From: a virus
Direction: 5' to 3' (one strand)
DNA: 38,091 nucleotides
IMG/VR virus record: IMGVR_UViG_3300028589_000020
Location: 1 to 38,091 of that record
The notes beneath the pieces were generated by a model, which saw only the letters and a program-made list of their open reading frames with translations, was not told the origin of the DNA and searched no databases. How positions within the stretch are numbered: the stretch's first letter is position 1; each line of letters begins with the position of its first letter. Both the position numbers and the translations under genes were made by a program. This document shows positions 1 to 5,869 of this stretch, piece by piece.

Positions 1-53
1 CGCATCTTCGCGATCTCAAGGCCCAGCCGGGCCAGTGCTACCTGATTGCTCAT
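1..53 (-). CDS. partial phage early protein, N-terminus only
   Basis: Only the first 17 codons are in the window (begins MSNQVALARLGLEIAK). The ATG at 53 overlaps the stop of the upstream gene as ATGA, so the two are translationally coupled members of the leftward early operon. Not recognised; the function cannot be judged from so short a piece. Confidence 0.6.
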   Translation of the reverse strand, partial: MSNQVALARLGLEIAKM

Positions 54-478
54 AGCTCGTTGTCCTCGGCCTGGGCGATCAGCGCGTCATCGACAAGGGG
101 TCGAAGTAGGCCCTCTGCGATTTCGCCGAGCTTGCCCAGTGGGTGGTCGCTGGGGCCGAGGAGTTCGGCGGCGGCGACCTTGTCAGCGTGGCCGCGCTCG
201 GCGGCGATCAGTAGGTAGCCCAGTGAAGCCGTGGTGACCTCGCAGTCTGCAAGCCGTCCGTTTGCATGCTCATCAACTGCCAGAGCGAACTGGGCCAGCG
301 TGACGCCCTGAGCCGGGCGCATGCGGCGCTGAAACGAGACGTCGCAGCCGAACCGCACCAACTGCTCAGCGGCGTTGTACAGCCAGTCAGCCCGAGCCAC
401 TTCCTGCGCGCTCTCGCTCACCATCGGAGGCAACTGCGCGTCGTGCATGGCCTGACAAATCTTCAGTGCTGCGTTCAT
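50..478 (-). CDS. phage early-left hypothetical protein
   Basis: A 142-residue acidic, largely helical protein of unknown function in the PL operon. I chose the ATG at 478 because GGAGG lies 4 nt upstream; the earlier in-frame ATG at 493 would put that ribosome site inside the gene. It overlaps its neighbours by 4 bp on both sides (ATGA junctions), which marks one cotranscribed and coupled set. No membrane segment or metal motif is visible. Confidence 0.75.
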   Translation of the reverse strand: MNAALKICQAMHDAQLPPMVSESAQEVARADWLYNAAEQLVRFGCDVSFQRRMRPAQGVTLAQFALAVDEHANGRLADCEVTTASLGYLLIAAERGHADKVAAAELLGPSDHPLGKLGEIAEGLLRPLVDDALIAQAEDNEL

Positions 479-753
479 GCTGCCTCCGGCCAATGGCGCT
501 TAATGCTCTCTTTTGCGTAAATGGACAGTCGCTCGTAACTGTTCACGCCACCGCAGCCGGGCATGGTTCCTTCCAGCTCGACGCAGGCGCGGATATCGCA
601 GCGGCGCGAGCAGACCCAGCCGCCGTAATGACAGCGGTGGACTTCACCTTTTGGATCGGGGTGATAGGCGAGGCCGCCTTTCCACGAAGGCGAGCCGCGC
701 AGCTTCAGCCCGCAACCTCGGCAAACTGCTTGTGTGTCGGTGCAGTTGTGCAT
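475..753 (-). CDS. small Cys-rich, probably zinc-binding phage protein
   Basis: A 92-residue protein. Cysteines at about 11, 14, 41, 48, 52 and 57 fall in CxxC-like spacing (CRGC, then CSRRC and C57), which suggests one or two structural zinc sites. GGAGG stands 5 nt before the ATG. It overlaps the next gene by ATGA. Family not recognised; such small zinc proteins are common in phage early operons. Confidence 0.7.
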   Translation of the reverse strand: MHNCTDTQAVCRGCGLKLRGSPSWKGGLAYHPDPKGEVHRCHYGGWVCSRRCDIRACVELEGTMPGCGGVNSYERLSIYAKESIKRHWPEAA

Positions 754-774
754 GGCGACCTCCAGTATTTGGGG

Positions 775-1098
775 TTAGGCGGAACGGGCGGCGAGCATGG
801 CGTCGGCGAGCTCGTAAGATGCAGTTGCGATCTTCTCGTTGCTGATCAGGCCCCATGTGTCTGCATGAGAGCAGATGCCTTGCATGTCCTTGGCTGCGAA
901 GTAGTCGCGAATCGTGAGCCCGAAGCAGGTGCCGTGCCCGCCGTATTCGTTGGCGCCGACAGGAAAGGCCGGTTCCTTTGCGGCGTCGACGGCTTGGCAC
1001 TCGAAGCAAATGCCGCCGGACTGTTCCGAATCCTCGATCAAGCTGCTGCACTTCAAGCACGACCCGAAGCGTTCCGGATCCGGTGGCTGAAAATTCAT
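775..1098 (-). CDS. zinc-ribbon phage protein with 'YADAML'-type C-terminus
   Basis: A 107-residue protein with a zinc ribbon at the N-terminus (C14-x2-C17 ... C31-x2-C34). The C-terminal stretch (GLTIRDYF ... ELADAMLAARSA) resembles a motif I know from many short prophage proteins of unknown role. Start at 1098 is supported by GGAG 6 nt upstream; longer ATG starts at 1110 and 1143 lack this. Lies in the PL operon. Confidence 0.7.
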   Translation of the reverse strand: MNFQPPDPERFGSCLKCSSLIEDSEQSGGICFECQAVDAAKEPAFPVGANEYGGHGTCFGLTIRDYFAAKDMQGICSHADTWGLISNEKIATASYELADAMLAARSA

Positions 1099-1498
1099 GG
1101 CTTTCTCCATTCGTTGATTGATCCAATAAAACTCGCAATGCACTCATCCGCTCCGCTGGTTGCCGTTGGGCGCGGAGGGGAGTGCATTCGTACTTGTGTA
1201 GGGGGGAATGCCGGTTACGTCTCCGGCGCCAGCCTCTGCTGGCCGTGGTCCAGGGTTTTGAGTCCCTGTGCTACTGGGCTCTACGGGACTTGATGCAGGT
1301 GGGCGGTTATAGGCCGCAGTTTCGTCCGCATCGGGTTGTGATCTGGCCGGGGCTCAACCGGCATTCGGCGGAAGGGGTAGCCCTGTAGGCGACCGGTTGG
1401 CACATCCGCTGCCCAAGACTTAGCCTCAGATCACACCCCGATGCGCTCTCATAGAGAGGATCGGGCAGTTAACGACAGGCTGTCGTGGCGCTGGTTGT
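1099..1498. other. mostly non-coding gap in the early-left operon
   Basis: About 400 bp between two early genes. No ORF with a good ribosome site is seen on either strand, apart from the weak 40-codon candidate at 1281-1403. No convincing terminator or promoter. It may be an eroded gene or a transcript leader. Confidence 0.4.
1281..1403 (-). CDS. possible 40-residue early protein, GTG start
   Basis: A minus-strand frame opening with GTG encodes 40 residues, basic and proline-rich, ending in LRPITAHLHQVP. Residue composition looks protein-like (repeated R-P/P-x-R pattern), but the ribosome site is weak and an ATG in another frame overlaps the start. Function unknown. I list it because the flanking gap otherwise has no gene; it could be chance. 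Confidence 0.3.
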   Translation of the reverse strand: MPTGRLQGYPFRRMPVEPRPDHNPMRTKLRPITAHLHQVP

Positions 1499-1681
1499 TC
1501 AGTCGTGGTAGCTGAGCACCGTGTGAACGTCGTGCACTTCGCTGATCTCGCCGCACTCCAGCTCCTCGACCAGTTCGATGTACTCATCGACGTTTCCTTG
1601 GCGGTCCAGAGTGATAATCGCGATCTCGGTCACGACGCGGGTGATCTTCGCCTTCACGCGGCGCGGTTTTTGTTCTTGCAT
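1499..1681 (-). CDS. small phage early protein
   Basis: A 60-residue protein: basic N-terminus (MQEQKPRRVKAK), then a beta-rich stretch (ITRVVTEIAIITLD) and an acidic C-terminal half. ATG at 1681 has GAGGG 8 nt upstream, so I prefer it to the longer ORF beginning at 1783. Not recognised. Member of the leftward operon. Confidence 0.6.
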   Translation of the reverse strand: MQEQKPRRVKAKITRVVTEIAIITLDRQGNVDEYIELVEELECGEISEVHDVHTVLSYHD

Positions 1682-1862
1682 CGTCTTGCCCTCGGTTGTT
1701 TTCCCAATGCACCCGTCACCAGGTGCATCAGTGAAAAATTCCTGCCGTGACCCGCTGCTGGCGGCCGTCACTGGCTTGATCATCTGGCTGTCGGTACGGG
1801 ATTACTCGCCATCCCGGGAGGCGCATTTGAGTCACCGCTTCGCACTGTGCCGGTAAAGCGCC

Positions 1863-1985
1863 TCATCTTGGCTCCGGCAGGGAGTGATCACAGCGCAGGT
1901 CGGCGACTGCTGAATCCAGATGCATCAGCAGGTCGACCTGGTCCGGTAACCAGAGCCGGGCGTGGTTCAGTTCCAGAGCTGACAT
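1863..1985 (-). CDS. possible 40-residue early-left protein
   Basis: A minus-strand ATG frame of 40 residues (starts MSALELNHARLWLPDQ). Its start overlaps the end of another open frame that runs from about 2130 down to a TGA at 1965 and contains an amphipathic helical stretch (RKRAALEASLETANIANH) but no ATG or GTG start after the PL start point. Either the two frames are real coupled small genes or one gene is broken by a frameshift. No good ribosome site is seen for this ATG. Confidence 0.35.
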   Translation of the reverse strand: MSALELNHARLWLPDQVDLLMHLDSAVADLRCDHSLPEPR

Positions 1986-2043
1986 GGGGATCGAAATTTA
2001 TGGTTCGCGATGTTCGCCGTTTCCAGCGATGCCTCAAGGGCTG

Positions 2044-2091
2044 CCCGTTTCCGGGGATCGATCCGCGAAGATTCCTGACTGTTAAAGAGCG
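2044..2091 (-). promoter_or_regulatory. nut-like site: boxA and a GNRA hairpin
   Basis: On the minus strand 2091-2080 reads CGCTCTTTAACA, a close match to the bacterial and lambda boxA element bound by NusB/NusE. It lies about 45 nt downstream of the expected PL start. Some 24 nt further on (2055-2044) CCCG-GAAA-CGGG forms a 4-bp stem with a GNRA loop, a possible boxB, though the gap is longer than in lambda. This implies antitermination of the early-left transcript; the N-like protein is not identified. Confidence 0.55.
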
Positions 2092-2142
2092 GCGGGTCTG
2101 TTGAGGCCCTTCGCAGTGGCTGTGTGTCGCTGCGATGGGTGA

Positions 2143-2184
2143 ACAATACCGGCGGTATTTCATGTGGTCAATACCTCCGGTCAT
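2143..2184 (-). promoter_or_regulatory. PL promoter with operators OL1 and OL2
   Basis: Minus strand -35 TTGACC (2171-2166), 17-nt spacer, -10 TATTGT (2148-2143). Two operators overlap it: 2145-2159 is the perfect 15-bp palindrome AATACCGGCGGTATT over the -10, and 2170-2184 (AATACCTCCGGTCAT) covers the -35. Centres are 25 bp apart. The same operator sequence occurs three times before cro, so repressor should shut both early promoters. Confidence 0.85.
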
Positions 2185-2202
2185 GTTTTTATTTTGAGCA
2201 AC

Positions 2203-2225
2203 AAAAAACCCGCGCAATGGCGGGC
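2203..2225 (-). terminator. rho-independent terminator of the cI operon
   Basis: Minus strand: CCCGC, 6-nt loop, GCGGG, then six T. It lies just after the last gene of the repressor operon and before PL, so repressor-operon transcripts end before entering the leftward early operon. Confidence 0.8.
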
Positions 2226-2252
2226 TTCTGCTGACGTCTGTTGAGTTTTAAA

Positions 2253-2582
2253 TCAGTCTGCAGCGGGAGTAGATTGGCCTAGAAACTTGTTAACCGCCTT
2301 CGTTACCGCGAACGGCATGAATACGAGGGCGCTGCCACCAAGGAGGAATGCAGCAGAAGAATCGGGGATCTTCAAAGCATAGGCTGGATAGGCAGAACAA
2401 AAAACGAACGCAAATCCATTAGGCAAGGTAGAAAATGTAAATCCTCTGACCAGACATTCGAAGACACGAGACGAGTCAAGCTTGTAGCCGAAAAAGTACA
2501 GTAGCCCTGATGAAAATCCAACGAGTGCACTGATGGGCTGAAGGTTTGTAAAATAAGTATCGGCAGCCTCAAACAGTGTCAT
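2253..2582 (-). CDS. CI-linked membrane protein, Rex-position cassette gene 3
   Basis: A 109-residue hydrophobic protein with probable membrane segments near residues 17-32, 47-69 and 75-97. It is the last gene of the operon headed by the phage repressor, and its ATG overlaps the stop of the preceding gene (ATGA). In lambda this place holds rexB, a four-segment membrane protein for phage exclusion. No sequence likeness to RexB is claimed; the parallel is of position and topology. Likely expressed in the lysogen. Confidence 0.75.
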   Translation of the reverse strand: MTLFEAADTYFTNLQPISALVGFSSGLLYFFGYKLDSSRVFECLVRGFTFSTLPNGFAFVFCSAYPAYALKIPDSSAAFLLGGSALVFMPFAVTKAVNKFLGQSTPAAD

Positions 2583-2971
2583 CGTGCGTCCCTTGCCTTT
2601 ACCGAAACGATCGCCCCAACGACAAGGCCAACCAGAGCAGCTGCCAAACCTAAGCCATTAGGCGTCGGCGAGTCGGAAGCTATCATCCATGAAACTCCGG
2701 AAACAGAACTGAAGAAAAAACCTGCGCCGATCATCACAGGCAAGTCTCGCAGATCGTAACGTAAATGCCCTTTCATGATTTCCCTCCTATCGTCCAATGC
2801 AATCCTATGCATGTAGGAAGTGTACATCACCATGATCTCTTCGTTGTCGACTCCAACGATAACAGACGTCTCTGTGTTATCAAGGTAGGAGAAGAAATCA
2901 ACGGATCCGTTGTCACAGGTGGCAGGGTATGATTCGTATTCAATTGGCTCGAAATATGTGCATGTTGTCAT
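2579..2971 (-). CDS. CI-linked membrane protein, Rex-position cassette gene 2
   Basis: About 130 residues: a soluble N-terminal part rich in Tyr, Asp and Glu (residues 1-80), then two hydrophobic segments near the C-terminus (about 79-100 and 107-124), ending in a short basic tail. I chose ATG 2971, which overlaps the upstream stop as ATGA, over the ATG at 2983. Family not recognised. Coupling on both sides to other small genes suggests the three products act together at the membrane. Confidence 0.75.
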   Translation of the reverse strand: MTTCTYFEPIEYESYPATCDNGSVDFFSYLDNTETSVIVGVDNEEIMVMYTSYMHRIALDDRREIMKGHLRYDLRDLPVMIGAGFFFSSVSGVSWMIASDSPTPNGLGLAAALVGLVVGAIVSVKARDAR

Positions 2972-3300
2972 AACTCGGGCCACCCGCTCTCAGTCGCCAT
3001 GGCGTGGTAAGTCTGTGGCGCGTGGAAGAGGCGCGTATCTCCACACTGACTACAAGTAGCGGCAAAGAACCATACGCCAACCTTAGCGATATTTGCCGAT
3101 GGAGTCGCAATCACACCTGCGGTCCCACCTTCAGGCGAAGGGGCGGGGTTGTAGGTGCCGCCTACACAGAACACACATGACCTTCCTGGCCTCATGCGTT
3201 CTAGGTAATCCACCAACGATTGCAGCGGCACCTTAGCCATTTTCTGCTTGCGTTCTGCGCCCGAGGTTAACGTCACCTCGCCGATTTCTTCATTAGGCAT
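2968..3300 (-). CDS. CI-linked zinc-ribbon protein, Rex-position cassette gene 1
   Basis: A 110-residue soluble protein. CVFC in the middle and CSQC near the C-terminus make a four-cysteine zinc site. Start 3300 is preferred because AAAGGAG lies 8 nt upstream; the longer form from 3336 would overlap the repressor's stop. It directly follows the repressor gene and is coupled by ATGA to the next gene. Function unknown; a sensor or effector role with the two membrane partners is only an inference. Confidence 0.7.
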   Translation of the reverse strand: MPNEEIGEVTLTSGAERKQKMAKVPLQSLVDYLERMRPGRSCVFCVGGTYNPAPSPEGGTAGVIATPSANIAKVGVWFFAATCSQCGDTRLFHAPQTYHAMATESGWPEL

Positions 3301-3325
3301 TAGTAAAACTCCTTTCTCTTTCGGC

Positions 3326-4156
3326 TCACAGGTCACCGCCTCGCCAAATCACCTTTCCGATAATTTGGTGCTCGTTGGCATTGCTGCGTAGGTGGTATCG
3401 GTCTGGATACTGTTCTTTATTATCGTTGTCGCTGCGAAGAAACCATTGGCCGAGCGGACCCTGAATCAGACGTTTTACGATAGCCCCGTCTGAGCCAGCA
3501 AGAACGAAAACCTGCCCGTCGACAGGGTCGATGCGTGAGCGGTCTACAAGAAGAACATCGCGATCATTAATAGTGGGCCACATACTGTCTCCTTCAGCAT
3601 ATATCACCATTAATTGATCTGGCTTGGCTCCCTTGTCCTTCAGCCAGTCGCGCTTGAATGCAAGCGTCGATCTGATTTCAACATGGGGGTTCTCGCTTCC
3701 CAACCCGGCTGCCGCTTTCGCATCGTACTGTGGAACAAGTGCATACCTGCCGTCGAGGGCATCATGGTCTGACCCATCAGGAAGCGGAGTTGAAGATTTT
3801 GCATCCTCCACGGCGTTATCTGGCTTATCTCGATGCTGCGAACCAAAGGCGCCAACAGCAGCAATGAGCGGTTGGGCTTGTAGAGCCGCAAGCTGCTCAG
3901 AAAGCGTAGGGCTGAATTCCGATATCGGAACCTGAAGAGCCCTGGCGAATACTGCTGCTGCCCGCAGGCTAAGCGCAGTACGGCCATTCATAAAATGGCT
4001 CACTGCGCCTTGAGTAACCCCTTCGCCTAACTCAGCGGCAATCTTGTCTTGCGTCAAGGCAAGTTCGCCACGCTTCTGGTTGTAGAGCGCTTTCAGGCGC
4101 TTGCTGTCCTCCACCTGCCAATCAGCAAGCGGAACCTTTCGAGAGTTTTTCATCAT
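3326..4156 (-). CDS. cI: CI-type phage repressor, self-cleaving (XRE HTH + S24 peptidase)
   Basis: A 276-residue repressor that holds the prophage silent. The N-terminal XRE helix-turn-helix covers about 33-80. The C-terminal S24/LexA-like domain has the cleavage site A150-G151, catalytic Ser191 (GDSMWP) and Lys228 (IVKRL). RecA-stimulated self-cleavage, hence SOS induction, follows from family knowledge. No ribosome site precedes ATG 4156, but a -10 element ends 6 nt before it, so the message is probably leaderless as in lambda PRM. ATG 4153 is an alternative. It heads an operon with three small genes. Confidence 0.92.
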   Translation of the reverse strand: MMKNSRKVPLADWQVEDSKRLKALYNQKRGELALTQDKIAAELGEGVTQGAVSHFMNGRTALSLRAAAVFARALQVPISEFSPTLSEQLAALQAQPLIAAVGAFGSQHRDKPDNAVEDAKSSTPLPDGSDHDALDGRYALVPQYDAKAAAGLGSENPHVEIRSTLAFKRDWLKDKGAKPDQLMVIYAEGDSMWPTINDRDVLLVDRSRIDPVDGQVFVLAGSDGAIVKRLIQGPLGQWFLRSDNDNKEQYPDRYHLRSNANEHQIIGKVIWRGGDL

Positions 4157-4162
4157 TTGCGA

Positions 4163-4191
4163 ATGATATGACCACCGGTATTGAAGGCACC
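4163..4191 (-). promoter_or_regulatory. PRM promoter of the repressor operon
   Basis: Minus strand -10 TATCAT (4168-4163, five of six consensus bases) with a poor -35 (GGTGCC, 4191-4186) at 17-nt spacing. Operator OR2 directly abuts the -35, as where lambda CI touches RNA polymerase to activate, and OR3 overlaps the spacer and -10, fitting negative autoregulation. Activation and feedback are inferences from this geometry. Confidence 0.7.
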
Positions 4192-4231
4192 AATATCGCC
4201 GGTATTGACGAGCAACAATACCGCCGGTCAT
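4168..4231. promoter_or_regulatory. operators OR3, OR2 and OR1
   Basis: Three 15-bp sites: 4168-4182 (ATGACCACCGGTATT), 4192-4206 (AATATCGCCGGTATT) and 4217-4231 (AATACCGCCGGTCAT). Centres are 24 and 25 bp apart, so the sites lie on nearly one face of the helix. All are variants of the palindrome AATACCGSCGGTATT found perfectly in OL at 2145-2159. They sit between divergent cI and cro. Confidence 0.88.
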
Positions 4232-4234
4232 ACT
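4205..4234 (+). promoter_or_regulatory. PR promoter for cro and the early right operon
   Basis: -35 TTGACG (4205-4210), 18-nt spacer, -10 CATACT (4229-4234). OR1 lies over the spacer and -10, and OR2 touches the -35. Transcript would begin near 4241 and reach cro at 4267, whose ribosome site is AAGGA. Confidence 0.75.
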
Positions 4235-4266
4235 GGTGATGTAGTTCAACTGTTAAGGACGTTGCT

Positions 4267-4461
4267 ATGCGCCGAATCCCACTCACCGAATTTGCCAAAG
4301 AACACGGCCATACAAAGGCCGCGCAGATGCTCGGCTGCACGCAGGGCGCCCTCAGCAAGGCGATCCGCGTAGGGCGTGATGTGTACGTAACCCTCGAAGA
4401 CGACGGTAGTTTGTCGGCACAAGAGCAGCGTCCGTTCCCGTCCCAGAAATCCGCTGCATAA
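4267..4461 (+). CDS. cro: Cro regulator
   Basis: A 64-residue Cro-family DNA-binding protein. The helix-turn-helix covers about residues 15-36 (HTKAAQMLGCTQGALSKAI), followed by the beta stretch RDVYVTLEDDG typical of lambda Cro relatives. It is the first gene after PR, divergent from cI, with AAGGA 8 nt upstream of the ATG. Expected to bind the same five operators, OR3 first, to favour lytic growth; site preference is by analogy. Confidence 0.9.
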   Translation: MRRIPLTEFAKEHGHTKAAQMLGCTQGALSKAIRVGRDVYVTLEDDGSLSAQEQRPFPSQKSAA

Positions 4462-4490
4462 CCATTTTCAACAGCCAGGAGCATCGAAGC

Positions 4491-4691
4491 ATGTACATGG
4501 ACCCCAATCAAAAGCGCGCCATCCCGGTGAAGGTTCGATTCGAACCAGTGCTTGATCGGATTCTGCGTAAAGCCGCGACCAAAACCCGTATGCAGCACGC
4601 CACCTACCTCTACGAAATCATCGAGTGGGCAGTGGCCAATGGCGTGATCGAGGAACTCATGCAGGACAAACAAGAAGATATCGCGGGCTGA
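4491..4691 (+). CDS. small early-right protein, possible DNA-binding
   Basis: A 66-residue basic protein (IPVKVRFEPVLDRILRKAATKTRMQH ...). A beta strand followed by two helices (about 11-57) is reminiscent of a ribbon-helix-helix regulator, but I do not see a firm family signature. AGGAG lies 10 nt before the ATG. It stands in the place of lambda cII, next to cro, and could be a lysis-lysogeny regulator; this is position only. Confidence 0.65.
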   Translation: MYMDPNQKRAIPVKVRFEPVLDRILRKAATKTRMQHATYLYEIIEWAVANGVIEELMQDKQEDIAG

Positions 4692-4710
4692 AGGGCCTAT
4701 GGAGGCCTAA

Positions 4711-4926
4711 ATGCATTTCGACATCGACAGGCTGTCGCCGGAAGCCCGACGGCAGGTGTTGGCACTTATGGAGGCCAACGGACTGACCCTCGGAGAAAGC
4801 CTTAACCAGATCGTGGAAGAGGCGGTATCCGATGGAGCAACTTCGGCAGTGGGGCGGAGGAAGGCAAAAGTCCTCCAGCTAGTGGTGACCCCAAAAAGGG
4901 CCTCTGGCAGGGACTCTTCGGGGTAA
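4711..4926 (+). CDS. small early-right protein, possible ribbon-helix-helix
   Basis: A 71-residue protein: helical first half (LSPEARRQVLALMEANGLTL then ESLNQIVEEAV) and a basic tail rich in K and R. GGAGG sits 6 nt upstream of ATG. Follows the previous small gene by 19 bp and so shares the PR transcript. Function unknown; the two adjacent small regulators may belong together. The region around its stop holds the direct repeat GGGCCTCTG twice (about 4901 and 4933) within an imperfect inverted repeat. Confidence 0.6.
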   Translation: MHFDIDRLSPEARRQVLALMEANGLTLGESLNQIVEEAVSDGATSAVGRRKAKVLQLVVTPKRASGRDSSG

Positions 4927-4955
4927 TCCAGAGGGCCTCTGCCAAATCCGAGACG

Positions 4956-4982
4956 AAAAAAAGCCGGGGTAGTGACCCGGCT
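4956..4982 (-). terminator. hairpin with T-tract reading leftward
   Basis: Stem AGCCGGG/CCCGGCT with a 7-nt loop; on the minus strand it is followed by seven T. Read rightward the tract is only CTCTCTT, so it would be a weak terminator for the PR transcript. It may block antisense transcription into cro, or act as a tR1-like weak stop. Confidence 0.45.
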
Positions 4983-5011
4983 CTCTTAAGCATCTCTGTG
5001 GGACGAATTAT

Positions 5012-5869
5012 ATGCACACCACAACATCAACAATCAATACCCCGGCCAGTGTCGCGACACAATTTGGCAACGGTGAAAACGTGTCGCGCAATTCATCCGT
5101 GATTCCGTTCGATTTCGACGGGGCCGCAATCCGCGTAATCACCGACAAGCTCGGAGATCCGTGGTTTGTAGCGCGTGACGTAGCCGACGCACTTGGCTAC
5201 TCGAAACCGGAGAACGCCGTAGCACGTCATTGCAAGGCTGCGACCACTACCCCGAAACAGGGTGGTGGTTTCATGACCGTTATCCCGGAGCGCGACCTGT
5301 ACCGACTGGTGATGAGGTCGAAGCTTCCGGCCGCCGAGCAATTCGAAGAGTGGGTAGTCGGCCAGGTGCTGCCGAGCATTCGCAAGACAGGCCAGTACGC
5401 CGTGTCTGCGCCGAACAACTCGAAGATCGTGGGCGAGCTGGCAATCCTTGAGTGTTTCGATCGCCTGCTCAAGCCGGCGGCGTCGAGCAAAATGATGATG
5501 CTTGCCCAAATCGCCGCCAATAACGGACTCGATGCGAAATTCCTTCCGGGCTACGCCATAGATGCAGCGCCTGACGCCACGGGCGGCTCTTCGATGCCAA
5601 CCAAGGCCGTTACCGCCCTGATTAAAGAGCACGCCATCAGCAGCACGGCGCCAGCCTTCAATCGCGCTCTCGCCGAGCATGGCTACCTCAAAACCCTGCA
5701 GCGCCGTAACTCCAAAGGGGAAACAGTCGACTTCTGGTCCGTGACTGAAAAGGGCCTCAAGTACGGCAAGAACCTCACCAGCCCTCAATGCCCGCGCGAG
5801 ACGCAACCTCACTGGTACGTCGATCGCTTCCTTGAGCTTGCCGCGCTTATCGGCAAAGGACGCCCATGA
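5012..5869 (+). CDS. ant: phage antirepressor, BRO-N domain
   Basis: A 285-residue protein. BRO N-terminal domain at about 31-130 (IPFDFDG..IRVI ... DPWFVARDVADALGY ... RKTGQYA), then a linker and a C-terminal domain ending in the WSVTEKGLKYGKN ... RETQPHWYVDRF signature seen in Pseudomonas phage antirepressors. Family members counteract repressors. ATG 5012 gives a 30-residue extension before the BRO domain; a palindromic repeat element (5046-5090) lies inside this extension, so an internal start such as GTG 5099 is possible. Ends overlapping the replication gene. Confidence 0.85.
   Translation: MHTTTSTINTPASVATQFGNGENVSRNSSVIPFDFDGAAIRVITDKLGDPWFVARDVADALGYSKPENAVARHCKAATTTPKQGGGFMTVIPERDLYRLVMRSKLPAAEQFEEWVVGQVLPSIRKTGQYAVSAPNNSKIVGELAILECFDRLLKPAASSKMMMLAQIAANNGLDAKFLPGYAIDAAPDATGGSSMPTKAVTALIKEHAISSTAPAFNRALAEHGYLKTLQRRNSKGETVDFWSVTEKGLKYGKNLTSPQCPRETQPHWYVDRFLELAALIGKGRP
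5046..5090 (+). repeat. 45-bp twin-palindrome element, copy A
   Basis: Contains GTGTCGCGACAC (5049-5060, perfect 12-bp palindrome) and a second partial site GTGTCGCGCA (5081-5090), 32 bp start to start. The whole 45 bp reappears in opposite orientation at 10808-10852: the first 21 bases are identical, about 35 of 45 overall, and no gap is needed. Here it lies in the first codons of the antirepressor (residues 12-26). Possible operator pair or antisense-pairing region. Confidence 0.75.

Noticed and set aside
466-1293. Plus-strand ORF of 275 codons across early-left genes
   Set aside because: Opposes three minus-strand genes that have ribosome sites, zinc motifs and ATGA overlaps; itself has none.
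1888-2217. Minus-strand ORF of 109 codons over PL
   Set aside because: Its start lies upstream of the PL start point and the frame is Arg/Pro-rich without pattern; operators and boxA explain this DNA.
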